Assembly (NCBI GenBank): GCA_005954745.1
Contig: CP040678.1
Location: forward strand, 1,364,001 to 1,428,000
Direction: 5' to 3'
Length of the DNA stretch: 64,000 nt
Source of the DNA: Halostella pelagica
GTDB lineage: Archaea; Halobacteriota; Halobacteria; Halobacteriales; Natronoarchaeaceae
Below are positions 1 to 9,379 of this stretch, piece by piece. Each line of letters opens with the position of its first letter. The stretch's first letter is position 1. The translations under genes and the position numbers were made by a program. The notes below the pieces were generated by a model. That model was not told the DNA's origin. It ran no database searches and saw nothing but the letters and a program-made list of their open reading frames with translations.

Positions 1-834
1 ACCCCGGAACCAGTAGACGGCCCACATCCCCTGAACCACGGCGAACGCGATGACCGCTATCCAGACGCGAAGCGCGTTCGGCCCGCGGTCCCGGCCCCGA
101 GCCACTGCGATCCCGACGAGGATGCCCAGGAGAAACCCGAGCGCGTGGCCCTGGATCGCGATCTCAGCCCACCACGGCGGGGACGGCCCGCTACCGGAAA
201 TCCCCGCCGTGACGACCGGGTCGAGAACCGCTCTGTACGTCCGGCTGAACACCGACTGTACGCCGAGAACCGCGATTAGCGTCGTGAAAGGGTAATGGAC
301 CAGCGCGAACCCGGCGAACGCGAAGACGACGCCCGAGAAACCGATGATCGGGCCGAGCGCGAACAGACTCGTCAGCAGGCCGATACCGAGAACGACCGCG
401 GGGAAGATACCGAACGCGCGGACGTATGGGTTCGTCCGCAAGGAGGTGAACGGCTGGCCCTCCCGCCGGTCCGGGAAATGCCCCCAGGCGTACTCGACGA
501 TCGGCGCGAGGACGAGCGTTCCCGTGAGGTTGCCGATTAGGTGTCCCGGGCCGCCGTGGGAGAACGCGGCGGTCAGCATCCCGACCGGATAGAGGAACGA
601 CCACGCCCTGTACGGGAGCGTCACTGGATCGTTCCAGTGGACGAGACCGCCCTGTACGAAGAGATAGACGCCGACGACGACTGCGCTAACGACGAGCGTC
701 CCCCACGGGACTCCGAGCAGGAGTCGGGTTCGCAACTGGTGTCTGAACTCTCCGCTGAACGAGTCCGTGTACCAGGCGACCCCCAGCGACACCAGCAGCG
801 CACCGACGACGCCGACCGCATACGGGAGCGACAT
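1..834 (-). CDS. Rhomboid-family intramembrane serine protease, C-terminus cut by window edge
   Basis: Rhomboids cut membrane proteins inside the lipid bilayer with a Ser-His dyad. The reverse strand is open from an ATG at 834 to base 1 without a stop, so 278 codons are visible. The hydrophobic protein carries the expected signature: His93, His98 and Asn102 in [11 protein letters not shown] (TM2), the nucleophile Ser167 in GFSG (TM4), and His230 in QGHALGF (TM6). An extra N-terminal hydrophobic segment lies before the core. It is divergent from rpoL, 114 bp away. The fold and catalytic residues are clear; the substrate cannot be inferred. Confidence 0.9.
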   Translation of the reverse strand, partial: MSLPYAVGVVGALLVSLGVAWYTDSFSGEFRHQLRTRLLLGVPWGTLVVSAVVVGVYLFVQGGLVHWNDPVTLPYRAWSFLYPVGMLTAAFSHGGPGHLIGNLTGTLVLAPIVEYAWGHFPDRREGQPFTSLRTNPYVRAFGIFPAVVLGIGLLTSLFALGPIIGFSGVVFAFAGFALVHYPFTTLIAVLGVQSVFSRTYRAVLDPVVTAGISGSGPSPPWWAEIAIQGHALGFLLGILVGIAVARGRDRGPNALRVWIAVIAFAVVQGMWAVYWFRG

Positions 835-948
835 ACCCGGTTTCAGGGCCCCCTCCGATATATTCCTTCATGCTCCCGCTCGATACGCTCAGCGCCGAAC
901 CGTCGCGGGTTCGTAAACTACAAACGGCGCTCGGCGGTACACGTGTTC

Positions 949-1233
949 ATGGAACTACGCGTCATCGACAACACAGAGGACGAACTCTCCATCGAAATCG
1001 GTGGCGAGGACCACACGTTCATGAACGTTCTCAAGGGCGCGCTGCTTGAGACCGACGGCGTCTCCGCGGCGACCTACGACGTGAACCCCGAGCAGTCAGG
1101 CGGACAGACCGAGCCGATCCTCACCGTCAAGACGGAGTCCAGTACCCAGCCACTCGACGCGCTGGAAGCCGCGACCGAACGCGTCACCGAGAAAACCGAC
1201 GGGTTCAGCGACGCGTTCGAGGCCGCTGTCTAA
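949..1233 (+). CDS. rpoL: DNA-directed RNA polymerase subunit L (Rpo11)
   Basis: This is the small assembly subunit of archaeal RNA polymerase, the counterpart of eukaryotic RPB11, which pairs with subunit D. The 94-residue length is normal. The MELRVID start, the [13 protein letters not shown] segment and the C-terminal helix ([11 protein letters not shown]) fit the RpoL fold. The reading frame stays open upstream to 541, but that stretch overlaps the opposite-strand rhomboid gene and has unlikely composition. The ATG at 949, which begins the conserved domain, is therefore preferred. Confidence 0.95.
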   Translation: MELRVIDNTEDELSIEIGGEDHTFMNVLKGALLETDGVSAATYDVNPEQSGGQTEPILTVKTESSTQPLDALEAATERVTEKTDGFSDAFEAAV

Positions 1234-1248
1234 GCGCTTGGAAAGAGG

Positions 1249-2082
1249 TCAACAGGCCGTCATCGTCACGAAGACGCTCCCGTCGGGGGCGACGTGAACG
1301 TCGACGCCGACCGCATCGCGGTCCGCGGCGAAAAACTCTTCATTGCGGCTGTTTCCGCTCGTGAACTCCCAGACGACCACTGTCGCGAACTCGCTCTCGT
1401 TGTCGTAGGCCGCCAGCGGTCGCTCGTCGTCTCGGGACGGAACTACGCCGACTTCTTTCGCGGGCGTGCGAGCGCACTCGTACCCCACCTCGTCGTAACT
1501 GTCTTGCAGCGACTCCCTCTCCCCGTCGCCGTACCGCGCTTCGACCAGGAGTTTGTTGTACCGCTCGGCGACGGCGTCGAGGTCGCTATCGTCGCGTAGA
1601 TCCGGGACGCCTTCCTCGGCACGACGCTCGTTGATGCGGACGGCGATCGCCGATTCGGCGTCACTCAGGTTGTGTCCGTCCGCCATCTCCGCCTCGCCCG
1701 GTACGTCGTCGAGGTCGTCCCCGCCTAGCCCCGGGATGGGGATGATCCCGGTTGCGACCAGTGCGACGACGGCGACCAGCGCGACGCTCGCGGCGATGTA
1801 CTCCTTGCCGATGTCGAAGTAGCTCGCGGACTCGAGTTCGGAGTCGTCGAACGCCTGTTCCCGCTTCTCCAGGTACATGTGCCCGCACCGACTGCACGGC
1901 GGCGAGTTCTTTGGATGGTTCCGTCCGCACTCCTCGCAGACCCAGACGTAGGTGGTGCCGGTGTTGACCGATCCCGTATCGACCTGGACCACGGCCTCCT
2001 CGAACTTCCCGTGACCGCACTCGTCGCACGGCGGGTCGTTCTCCTCGTGAGGTTTCCCGCACCACTCGCATCGCCACTCCAT
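1249..2082 (-). CDS. Membrane protein with two zinc ribbons and a CAP/SCP-like domain
   Basis: The function is not known. Residues 1-70 hold two CxxC...CxxC zinc ribbons (CEWCGKP..CDECG and CEECGRN..CSRCG). A single transmembrane helix follows at about 94-112 (ASVALVAVVALVATGI). From about 140 the protein resembles the CAP/SCP (PR-1) fold: SAIAVRINERRAEEG matches the usual first helix, which contains INxxR, and it ends in a beta-rich part finishing VFVTMTAC. This suggests a cytoplasmic zinc-binding head and an extracytoplasmic CAP domain. CAP domains are more often found on simple secreted proteins. The 3' end lies 15 bp from the end of rpoL (convergent). Confidence 0.75.
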   Translation of the reverse strand: MEWRCEWCGKPHEENDPPCDECGHGKFEEAVVQVDTGSVNTGTTYVWVCEECGRNHPKNSPPCSRCGHMYLEKREQAFDDSELESASYFDIGKEYIAASVALVAVVALVATGIIPIPGLGGDDLDDVPGEAEMADGHNLSDAESAIAVRINERRAEEGVPDLRDDSDLDAVAERYNKLLVEARYGDGERESLQDSYDEVGYECARTPAKEVGVVPSRDDERPLAAYDNESEFATVVVWEFTSGNSRNEEFFAADRDAVGVDVHVAPDGSVFVTMTAC

Positions 2083-2166
2083 TCTGTATGTCTCTTCGTC
2101 CAGAGAAATTAAAACCCACCGACACTGATAGCAGACGACTGGACGGCTTCCAGTGGGGCGTCCCCG

Positions 2167-2979
2167 TCAGAGACGCACCGGGACGTCCCGCTCGTCGAGA
2201 TACTCCTTTACCTCGCGTATCGAGTACTCGTCGAAGTGGAAGATAGAGGCGGCCAGCGCGGCGTCGGCGCCGGCTTCCGAGAACACTTCGTAGGCGTCCT
2301 CGGGACCGCCGCATCCGGAGGAGGCGATGACAGGCGTCGAAACGGCGTCGCAGACTCCTTTCGTCAGCGGGATGTCGTACCCCTCCTCGGTACCGTCGGC
2401 GTCGATAGAGTTGACGAACAGTTCGCCAGCGCCTCGGTTCTCCGCTTCCTTCGCCCACTCGACCACGTCCACGCCGGTACCCTCGCGGCCGCCTTTGACG
2501 GTGCATTCGAACCAACAGGACTCGCCGTCGACCTGCGCGTAGTGTTCGCCCTGCTCGTCGAAGCGGCGCTTGGAGTCGACGCTGATGACGATGCACTGGC
2601 TTCCGAACGCCTCCGCCCCTTCGGTTATCAGTTCGGGCCGCTCCAGCGCGCCGGTGTTTATCGACACCTTGTCCGCCCCTGCGCGCAGCGTCTCCTTGAT
2701 GTCTTCGCGCGTTCGGATGCCGCCGCCGACAGTCAGCGGGATGAACACCTCGTCCGCGACGTCCTCGACGACGCCGAGCATCGTTTCGCGCCCGTCGGCG
2801 GACGCGGTGATGTCGAGGAAGACGAACTCGTCAGCCCCCGCCTCGTTGTACATCTTTGCCATCTCGACGGGGTCGCCGGTGTACTGCAGGTTCTCGAAGT
2901 TGACCCCCGTGTACACCGCCGCGTTCCCGTCTTCGTCCAGGTCCACGTCGATGCAGGGGATGATCCGCTTCGTTAACAT
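2167..2979 (-). CDS. hisF: Imidazole glycerol phosphate synthase, cyclase subunit HisF
   Basis: HisF is the TIM-barrel half of IGP synthase. It uses ammonia from HisH to convert PRFAR into imidazole glycerol phosphate and AICAR in histidine synthesis. The 270 residues start [13 protein letters not shown], carrying the catalytic Asp near position 11; the second catalytic Asp is in [10 protein letters not shown]. Phosphate-binding loops are visible as VGGGIRT and ASSGCGG. Other his genes are not adjacent; hisC is at 43.9 kb and a HisG-like gene at 11.3 kb, so the pathway is scattered here. Confidence 0.96.
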   Translation of the reverse strand: MLTKRIIPCIDVDLDEDGNAAVYTGVNFENLQYTGDPVEMAKMYNEAGADEFVFLDITASADGRETMLGVVEDVADEVFIPLTVGGGIRTREDIKETLRAGADKVSINTGALERPELITEGAEAFGSQCIVISVDSKRRFDEQGEHYAQVDGESCWFECTVKGGREGTGVDVVEWAKEAENRGAGELFVNSIDADGTEEGYDIPLTKGVCDAVSTPVIASSGCGGPEDAYEVFSEAGADAALAASIFHFDEYSIREVKEYLDERDVPVRL

Positions 2980-3124
2980 CTACTACGGGAACGTTCGCGC
3001 GCGGGGCGTTTGACCGTTTCGACACACACAGTGCCAGTGAGTTCGTGCGACTCACGCGGACAGGACCAGGGCGTCGCTCCGGCGCTCCGGGCTTTTTAAG
3101 TTCAGGCCGACGAAACGTTCGTCC

Positions 3125-3292
3125 ATGACCGGCGAAGACGAACACGGCCACCAGGATACGGACGCACCAGACGTCGAACCGGGACGCGAGACTGCTCCGC
3201 AGAGCCCCTACTCGATGCAGCAAGTCGGTATCGGCTTCGCCGTGCTTGCCGTCGGACTCGCGGTAGCGTTCGCGATCCCGCTCGCGCTCTAA
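3125..3292 (+). CDS. Small single-pass membrane protein
   Basis: This 55-residue ORF starts MTGEDEHGHQDTDAPD and ends with one transmembrane helix (QVGIGFAVLAVGLAVAFAIP). It has an acidic, His-containing N-terminus and an SPYSMQQ linker. The organisation resembles short haloarchaeal DUF7550-type proteins, but that family name is from memory. The position divergent to hisF, clean start and haloarchaeal composition support a real gene. The function is unknown. Confidence 0.6.
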   Translation: MTGEDEHGHQDTDAPDVEPGRETAPQSPYSMQQVGIGFAVLAVGLAVAFAIPLAL

Positions 3293-3311
3293 CAGGGTTT
3301 GGCTTTCGACC

Positions 3312-3611
3312 TCATCGTGCGTTAGTACGGTAGTAGCACCGGTTCGCCTGACCTACGTCGATGAGCCATCGCTCCAGACGACCGTCGTTGACGAGTCTGT
3401 CGAGGATCGCACTGACGGGAGCCAGATCGACGAACCCCGACATGAACGTCTGTACGTCCGTCGGCCGGTCGACGGTTTGCTCCGTCAGACCGACATCCAT
3501 CACTTCGACGGTGATCTCTCGGACGTTGTACGCCTTCCGTGGGTTCTCCCGGAGGAGGTTCAGGATCTTGCGTTCGATGGAGTATTCGCTCTTCGATTTC
3601 GAACGTCTCAC
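3312..3611 (-). CDS. Winged-helix DNA-binding protein, putative
   Basis: This is a 99-residue protein. The N-terminal half (ERKILNLLRENPRKAYNVREITVEVM) looks like the first two helices of a winged helix-turn-helix. The C-terminal part (VSAILDRLVNDGRLERWLIDVG..CYYRT) looks like the recognition helix and wing. It is probably a small transcription regulator acting on an unknown target. It stands alone, convergent with the preceding small membrane protein gene. The single ATG at 3611 gives the only reasonable start. Confidence 0.65.
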   Translation of the reverse strand: MRRSKSKSEYSIERKILNLLRENPRKAYNVREITVEVMDVGLTEQTVDRPTDVQTFMSGFVDLAPVSAILDRLVNDGRLERWLIDVGQANRCYYRTNAR

Positions 3612-3775
3612 TGTCGATCGCCACGTGTGTGACTAGTTCGCGAGGCGGCAAAAGCTGACAGTCGTCTCGAGTAACGGCAGGCGGTTTCGATAGGCGCGTA
3701 GCTAACAGTCGCCCGCGACTGCCGCGCTACTGGCGACCGTCGCGCCGGTCCAGAAGAACGGAGAGAGGAAAGGAG

Positions 3776-3991
3776 CTAGAAGACGTACTCGTCTTCGTGG
3801 CCCATCATGCCGTCGTCTTCGAGTCCATGGTCCTCGTCGTCGTCCATCGGTCCGCTTGTCTTGTAGGCTTTCAGCCCAGTCGACAGCAACTCCTCCACTG
3901 CTTCCTCACGATTGACAAACTCGCCCTGTTCGACCATCTGGGCGATCTGCATTTCGAGGTGTTCAGGGATAGTGATCTCTACTTTCGGCAT
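3776..3991 (-). CDS. Ribbon-helix-helix regulator with acidic Met/His tail
   Basis: This 71-residue protein begins MPKVEITIPEHLEMQIAQMV, a beta strand plus helix typical of CopG/Arc-type ribbon-helix-helix DNA-binding domains. A second helix follows (NREEAVEELLSTGLKAY). The tail is acidic and rich in Met and His (MDDDEDHG..DGMMGHEDEYVF), which could bind metal, although that is speculation. The frame extends upstream to 4066, but the added residues are unlike coding sequence. The ATG at 3991, immediately before the conserved strand, is used. Confidence 0.75.
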   Translation of the reverse strand: MPKVEITIPEHLEMQIAQMVEQGEFVNREEAVEELLSTGLKAYKTSGPMDDDEDHGLEDDGMMGHEDEYVF

Positions 3992-4179
3992 CGGGTATTG
4001 TGTCTTCGTCGGAGGGGTATATAACTCTGACGGGGAGTTGCGCCTGAACGATAAAATTATTCCCATATATGGGCTATTTAGTTCGGGTATGAAAAACCGA
4101 AGTTCGCAGTGAAGGAATTAATGTCTTGGTTTCAAAAATACGGGCTGTGAGGTGACGTGCGACCCGACTTCTCGGCGGT

Positions 4180-4482
4180 CTACCGGTTCCGGTTCTGCAT
4201 CATCTCCTGGACCGTATCGCGGAGAGTGCTACCAGGATTGCTGAGCGCCTTGACGTCGTCGTGGATCTCGTTTATCTTGAAGTAACTGCCGAGCGCGAGG
4301 AACGTAGGCGGCCACAGGCCGACGAACAGTCCCATCTCCTTGTTCCCCTTCCCGAAGTAGTAGTACCACGATAACGCGATAGAGCCTACCGCGGCCCAGG
4401 AGAGGGGACTCATGCCCGTCTTTTGCGTACCCTCTGAGACATCTTCCATTCGCTCCTGTTGTTGCGATTCCTGTTGTAGCAT
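4180..4482 (-). CDS. Small two-helix membrane protein, hypothetical
   Basis: This is a 100-residue protein with a polar, Gln-rich N-terminus (MLQQESQQQERMEDVSEG). Two likely transmembrane segments follow, around 25-42 (SPLSWAAVGSIALSWYYYF) and 48-68 (KEMGLFVGLWPPTFLALGSYF), then a polar C-terminal helix ending MMQNRNR. No family was recognised. Composition and a plausible topology support a real gene. No informative neighbour is linked to it. Confidence 0.6.
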   Translation of the reverse strand: MLQQESQQQERMEDVSEGTQKTGMSPLSWAAVGSIALSWYYYFGKGNKEMGLFVGLWPPTFLALGSYFKINEIHDDVKALSNPGSTLRDTVQEMMQNRNR

Positions 4483-4740
4483 TGCTTTTGCTGCTTGGCC
4501 CAGTCAGCACTTTGTTATTCAGCACATGTCGAGGTTTATTGCACCGTTATGGATCGCGAGAGGACCGTTCGCTACCGTTACGCGCGGAAGAACGGGACGA
4601 GAAACGCGTAACCACCCGTTACCCGTAGCGCTCCCGACGAGCCGACGCCCGAACGCAGCGACAGGCCCGCCGACGGAGCGACCGGCGACCCGACTCCGCG
4701 AGTCGACAGTCATACGACTGTCGCACTATTCCTGTGCAAC

Positions 4741-5334
4741 ATGGTGAGAGACGTTACGGACCTGTACGAGGAGTTCGGTGAGGAGCGACTCCCGCCGGGG
4801 CAGCGAAAGACGGAGGCGTTTCCCGTCCTCTCGAAGAGCGGCACGCCGGAGTTCGATCCCGAATCGTGGGAATTCACGGTTACCGGTGCTGTCGAGGACG
4901 AACTCTCCTTCACCTGGGACGAGTTCCGGGACCTGCCGAGCGAAACGCAACGCCAGGACTTCCACTGTGTCACCGGGTGGAGCAAGTTCGACTGCGAGTT
5001 CACCGGCGTTCCGTTTCCCGAACTGGCCGACCGTGCCGGCGTCCGGGAGGACGCCGTCCACGTCATGTTCTACGGAATGGACGACTACACGACCGACCTA
5101 CCGCTGGAAGACTGCATGACCGACGAAGTGCTGTTGGCCTGGGGGTACAACGGCGACGACCTGCCGCCGGACCACGGGGGACCGCTCCGCGTCGTCACGC
5201 CCCAGAAATACGCCTACAAGGGCTCGAAGTGGGTGACCGGCATCGAGTTCCTCACGGAACCGGAGCGAGGGTACTGGGAGAAACGCGGCTACTCCCGGAC
5301 GGCAGACCCGTGGAACGAGGAACGGTACAGCTAA
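4741..5334 (+). CDS. Sulfite-oxidase-like molybdopterin oxidoreductase
   Basis: At 197 residues this matches the single-domain sulfite oxidase fold that binds molybdopterin, similar to YuiH/MsrP-like proteins. The core motif DFHCVTGWSKFD contains the Cys expected to ligate molybdenum. PLRVVTPQKYAYKGSKWVTGIEF matches the C-terminal conserved segment. There is no signal peptide, so it is probably cytoplasmic, unlike Tat-exported MsrP. The ATG at 4741 fits the domain start. Substrate and redox partner are unknown; no cytochrome or FeS gene is next to it. Confidence 0.88.
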   Translation: MVRDVTDLYEEFGEERLPPGQRKTEAFPVLSKSGTPEFDPESWEFTVTGAVEDELSFTWDEFRDLPSETQRQDFHCVTGWSKFDCEFTGVPFPELADRAGVREDAVHVMFYGMDDYTTDLPLEDCMTDEVLLAWGYNGDDLPPDHGGPLRVVTPQKYAYKGSKWVTGIEFLTEPERGYWEKRGYSRTADPWNEERYS

Positions 5335-5425
5335 TACTCCCGGCAGCAGCGCTCACATCCTCGTCGCGGCGGTCGAGACGGACGGGTTCGTAACACTTAC
5401 GCGGGTTCTGATCGGACGGGAACTC

Positions 5426-6259
5426 ATGACAGAGAGCGACTGGGGAGATTGGCTTCCGCGCGCGGTGGAAGATGCGGATCCGGAGAGCGTCGCCGTCTGG
5501 TATCTCGGCTGTAACGGGTTCGTTCTGAAAGGGGCAGACGGGACGACCATCTACGTCGACCCCTACGTCGGCACCGGCGACCCGCCGCGGACGGTGCGGA
5601 TGGTACCGGTCCCGTTCGACCCCGAGGACGTAGACGAGGCGGACGCCCTGTTGGTGACGCACGAACACACGGACCACGTTCACGGTCCCAGCCAGGCACC
5701 GATTCTGGAAAACACGGGCGTGACGCTCCACGGACCGGACGACAGCCTCGATGTCGCGCTCGAGGACGAGGAGTGGCCGGAAACCTACGGGGTCTCGGAC
5801 GACCAGTTCAACGAGGTCGCCGAAGGTGACAGTTTCGCGGTTGGCGAGTTCACCGTCCACGTCGAGGTCGCAAACGATCCGGACGCGACACACCCGGTCA
5901 GCTACGTGTTCGAACACGACAGCGGCACCGTGTTCCACGGCGGCGACACGAAACCGACCGACGAGTTCGCCAGGATCGGCGACGAGTACGACATCGACCT
6001 CGGGATCCTCGCGTTCGGATCCGTCGGAAATATCCCGGACAAGGAGACGGGCGAGCCGAGCCGAACGAAGTGGTACAACGACGAGAACCAGGCGATAGAG
6101 GCCGCCGCCGCCCTCCAGTTCGACCGGTTCCTCCCCAGTCACTGGGACATGTGGAAGGGGTTGACCGCGGACCCGAAAGTGTTACACGATCACTCGCGGA
6201 GTTTCGAGTACCCCGGCGAACTGGAGATAGTCGAGATCGGCGACCGCGTCGACCTCTGA
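5426..6259 (+). CDS. Metallo-beta-lactamase fold hydrolase, UlaG-like
   Basis: This is a 277-residue metal-dependent hydrolase. The HxHxDH motif appears as THEHTDHVHG, followed by further ligand motifs FHGGDT and SHWDMWKG. An N-terminal YLGCNGFVLKG and IYVDPYVG match the UlaG (L-ascorbate-6-phosphate lactonase)-type branch. The true substrate cannot be assigned; many haloarchaeal proteins of this branch have no known role. It is probably cytoplasmic, with no signal peptide. It follows the sulfite-oxidase-like gene by 91 bp in the same direction, but no functional link is evident. Confidence 0.85.
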   Translation: MTESDWGDWLPRAVEDADPESVAVWYLGCNGFVLKGADGTTIYVDPYVGTGDPPRTVRMVPVPFDPEDVDEADALLVTHEHTDHVHGPSQAPILENTGVTLHGPDDSLDVALEDEEWPETYGVSDDQFNEVAEGDSFAVGEFTVHVEVANDPDATHPVSYVFEHDSGTVFHGGDTKPTDEFARIGDEYDIDLGILAFGSVGNIPDKETGEPSRTKWYNDENQAIEAAAALQFDRFLPSHWDMWKGLTADPKVLHDHSRSFEYPGELEIVEIGDRVDL

Positions 6260-6455
6260 TAGGGGCGGTCGTAAGACGGCACGCACGGAGATTTTCCCTT
6301 TTTCCCGGAAGGCGAGGTATCGCTGCACGTACGTACATCGTTGGGGCAGTAGTGTCGGTACACAGGTATTCACGGATTCGTGCCTGGTTGCGGTGGAAAA
6401 CGCAAGACACGGAGCGCCCGTTCCTTTTATGGTTGTGCTACCGGTAAGGAGCGAT

Positions 6456-8840
6456 ATGAGTAGCCAGGTCGACCCGGACGAAGAAATATCGATCGCCGCC
6501 GACGGCGTTACCGTGCGGAAAGCGTTCGAAGCGGACGAGTTTCCGGTCCCCGCGATTCGGTTTGCGATCACATCGGAGCGAGAGACACCCGTGAGTATCT
6601 GTCTCTCCGAAGACATCCCCGAGGAGTTTCCGATGGACAAGGTGGGGTTTCATCCGGAGTATGAGGACGAGAACTGGACGGCGTATCAGGACCAACGCGT
6701 CGAGTTCGAGCGAACGCTCGAACCCGACGAGGAGATCACGACGGTCTACGGGATCCGAATCGACAGCGCAGACGAGGCGACACCGTTTCTGACCGAACCG
6801 ACCCTCTCGGACGTGGTTCCCGCAGGCGAAGCAAACGATAGCTCGACGGGCAACGACGGCTCCGAGATAGACGAGATCACGGACGAGACGAGCAATCAGG
6901 CGGTCAAGAACATGATCGCGGGCGAGAGCGAGGGCGTCCCCGGACTGAGCGACGACGATGACGAGGACGAGTCGACCGCGGGCTCCGACGATTCCGACGA
7001 TCCCGGCGTCGACGCGGACGATGAGTCCGGCGGACTGGATCTTGACCTCGGAAGCGTCGACACCGATCCCGACGTGAGCGAAGATACGGATGGGTCGTCC
7101 GACGACACCGAGGATGAACCCGATATCGACCTCGGCTTCGGGGACGAGACATCCATCCCCGACGAGAACGAAAGTCCCGAGACGGAGTCGGACAACGCAC
7201 CCGAGATCGAACTGGATCTCGGTGGCGCGGATGACACTGACGCTGAAACAGGGTCGATCGAATCCGAACCTGACGCGGCCGATCCGGAACCTGACGACCG
7301 CGACGGTGTCGAAGCCGACGCGGACGAAGCGGAAGCCGACACGGACGAGGGCTCCGAGGAGGAAATCGAGCTAACCCTTGAATCGTCCCCGGCGGAGACA
7401 GACGCGGACGCCAACACCGGCGTTGAGACGGAAGAAGCGTCCGTAGATGACGCGGACGACGATGCGGAGATCGACGCTATCGACGAAGACGAACCCGACG
7501 CCGAGATTGATTCGTCCGCCGCCGAGACAGACGAACCTGCTGTCGAAACCGACGACCCTGTTACCGAAACTGCTGAATCCGTCGCGGAGGCCGACGGATC
7601 TGACGCCGATGCTGTCAGTGCAGACGGAGCCGAGGCAGAGACGACAGACGAGGATGAGAGCGCCACAGCGGAGGCCGGCAGGGCGGAGCCCGCGGTAGAA
7701 GCTGATGCGGACGACGCGGAACCCGTCGAAGACGCCGATGCCGCGGACGAGAGCGACGTCGCCGAAGCCGAGGACACCGACGAGGTACTCGCCGACGAAG
7801 AGGTGACGGACGACGGTGTCGATACGGAGACGGTCGAGGACGAAGATGCGTCCGACGACGAGGAAATAACTGACGAGGCCGACACCGGCAACGAGACCGC
7901 CGAGAGTCCCGACATCGGCGACGAGTCTGACGCGCTCACAGCCGACGACGCCACAGAGGAACCGGCAGCCGCGGCCGAAGACGCCGACTCCGAGACGGCG
8001 ACGGGTGATTCCACCACCTCGGAGAGCGCAGCGTCGACGGGAACAGCGGCCGTCGAAGGCGGCGTCGCAGCGGCGCTGGCGACGGAGCTCCGCGAGGGGC
8101 GGGTCGACGAAGCGGACAAGGAGGTCCTCCGCGAGGAACTCGAGGTCCAACTGTCCGGCGCGGAGGCGGCGCGCATCGACCACCTTCGGAAGCAGGTCGA
8201 CGACCTCGCGGCCTACACGGACGCGCTGGAGGAGTTCATCGCCGAGGAAGGCTCTGGACAGGAGATTATTAACAGCTTCCAAGACGAGCTCGAATCCATG
8301 CACGCGGAGCTCGACGACATCGCCGGACACGCCGACGCCAACGCGGACGAGATCGACGACCTCGACGCGACTATCGGAGATGTGACCGACAGGATCGACG
8401 CGGTCGACGACACCGTCAGCGACGTGGACGACCGTCTACACAGCGTCCGGGACGACGTCGAGTCGCAGGTCGAGTCGGTTCGAGCCGACCTGACGGAGGA
8501 AATCGATGCGGTCGGCGACTCCGTCGGGGACGTCGAGCAGACGGTCGAGGAGACCAGAACCGAACTGGCCGACGACATCGAGTCCGTCGATACGCGCGTC
8601 GACGAAACCGGCGAACAGGTCGATGCGGTCGAGACGGCAGTCAACGGCGTCGCGGACAACGTGCAGGTCGTCGAGGGCGAAGTAAATCAACTCGACGACG
8701 ACGTGTCCGCCATCGACGACGACGTTGCTGCCCTGGACGACGACCTGCGCTCGCTCGAAGACGAACTGGCGGAAGTCAGGGAGTCCGTCGACGAGATACA
8801 GACCTGGCGCGACCAACTCGGCGAGATGTTTTCGGGCTGA
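6456..8840 (+). CDS. Very acidic protein with folded N-domain and long C-terminal coiled coil
   Basis: The product is 794 residues. Residues 1-115 look like a folded beta-rich domain (for example AIRFAITSERETPVSICLSEDIP and TLEPDEEITTVYGIRI). Residues about 130-530 are low-complexity Asp/Glu/Ser/Thr/Ala sequence. From about 545 to 790 the protein is heptad-like coiled coil with spacing such as DAVDDTVSDVDDRL and ESVDTRVDETGEQVDAVE. No membrane segment or signal is seen. The start at 6456 is chosen because AAGGA lies 6-10 bases upstream and because 21 earlier in-frame codons (from 6393) look non-coding. A structural or scaffold role is possible; no named function is supported. Confidence 0.85.
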   Translation: MSSQVDPDEEISIAADGVTVRKAFEADEFPVPAIRFAITSERETPVSICLSEDIPEEFPMDKVGFHPEYEDENWTAYQDQRVEFERTLEPDEEITTVYGIRIDSADEATPFLTEPTLSDVVPAGEANDSSTGNDGSEIDEITDETSNQAVKNMIAGESEGVPGLSDDDDEDESTAGSDDSDDPGVDADDESGGLDLDLGSVDTDPDVSEDTDGSSDDTEDEPDIDLGFGDETSIPDENESPETESDNAPEIELDLGGADDTDAETGSIESEPDAADPEPDDRDGVEADADEAEADTDEGSEEEIELTLESSPAETDADANTGVETEEASVDDADDDAEIDAIDEDEPDAEIDSSAAETDEPAVETDDPVTETAESVAEADGSDADAVSADGAEAETTDEDESATAEAGRAEPAVEADADDAEPVEDADAADESDVAEAEDTDEVLADEEVTDDGVDTETVEDEDASDDEEITDEADTGNETAESPDIGDESDALTADDATEEPAAAAEDADSETATGDSTTSESAASTGTAAVEGGVAAALATELREGRVDEADKEVLREELEVQLSGAEAARIDHLRKQVDDLAAYTDALEEFIAEEGSGQEIINSFQDELESMHAELDDIAGHADANADEIDDLDATIGDVTDRIDAVDDTVSDVDDRLHSVRDDVESQVESVRADLTEEIDAVGDSVGDVEQTVEETRTELADDIESVDTRVDETGEQVDAVETAVNGVADNVQVVEGEVNQLDDDVSAIDDDVAALDDDLRSLEDELAEVRESVDEIQTWRDQLGEMFSG

Positions 8841-8860
8841 GCGGAGTTAGGATCGACAGC

Positions 8861-8872
8861 CTTTTGTTTTCT
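8861..8872 (+). terminator. T-rich intrinsic termination signal, possible
   Basis: CTTTTGTTTTCT lies about 20 bases after the stop of the acidic coiled-coil gene. Archaeal termination often needs only T-rich runs on the non-template strand, so this is a reasonable stop site before the next gene at 8904. Confidence 0.4.
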
Positions 8873-8903
8873 GTCATCACGATTTGAATTCAAAGCGGTG
8901 CGT

Positions 8904-9227
8904 ATGGTCGGGGACACTCTCTACGAGATCCGAGATCACATTGACGCCCTTCGCTCAGACGGCGGTCCGTTCTACATCGTCTGTGCGCGGACGGGAGAGC
9001 GGCCGGTACCCGTCGCCGACGCCCGGTTCGACAACCGGAACACTGCGGCCGAGGCGGCCCGTATCGCATCCGAATACCGGACCGCGTTACGGCGGTACGA
9101 CCCGTCGCTCCCCTACCGCGACCTCATCGTCTGCGAGGACGAGTGGGTCGGTGCCGAGGGGTCGGAAGCGGACGACCTCATCGCGTTCTGTCACGACGTC
9201 GCCGGCGTCTTCTTCGCGAGGAACTGA
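8904..9227 (+). CDS. Conserved haloarchaeal protein of unknown function (DUF7551/7552-like)
   Basis: This 107-residue protein begins MVGDTLYEIRDHIDAL. It has the pattern FYIVCARTGERPVPVADARFDNRNTA, then a helical stretch (AARIASEYRTALRRYDPSLPYRDLIVCED). I recall a haloarchaeal family with this N-terminus, but the DUF number is from memory. It has no membrane segment. A GTG at 8898 would add two residues; the ATG at 8904 fits better. The gene lies 63 bp after the coiled-coil gene and could be co-transcribed if the T-rich run between them does not stop transcription. Confidence 0.7.
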   Translation: MVGDTLYEIRDHIDALRSDGGPFYIVCARTGERPVPVADARFDNRNTAAEAARIASEYRTALRRYDPSLPYRDLIVCEDEWVGAEGSEADDLIAFCHDVAGVFFARN

Positions 9228-9379
9228 AAGCTTTGGAGTGAGTGGCGGCGATGCCGGTCGTTGTCGGGGGTCGGTCCGCGAGGCGATCCTCCGCACCCGC
9301 CTCGCGGCCGTCGACCGCTGCCCGTGCTGGTGTTCGTCGAGAGCGGTGGGGGAGGTGAAGCGCTTCACGGACGTTCTTC

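Noticed and set aside
4519-4713. 64-codon reverse ORF in the gap before the sulfite-oxidase-like gene
   Set aside because: The translation is Arg/Gly/Val-rich without pattern; the 258-bp gap (4483-4740) holds no other supported gene.
6896-8176. 426-codon Ser-rich frame on the reverse strand
   Set aside because: It is the exact antisense of the Asp/Glu/Ala-rich codons of the acidic coiled-coil gene (GAC/GTC, GAG/CTC). The composition (mostly Ser/Ala/Val) is not that of a protein, and the forward gene is clearly better.
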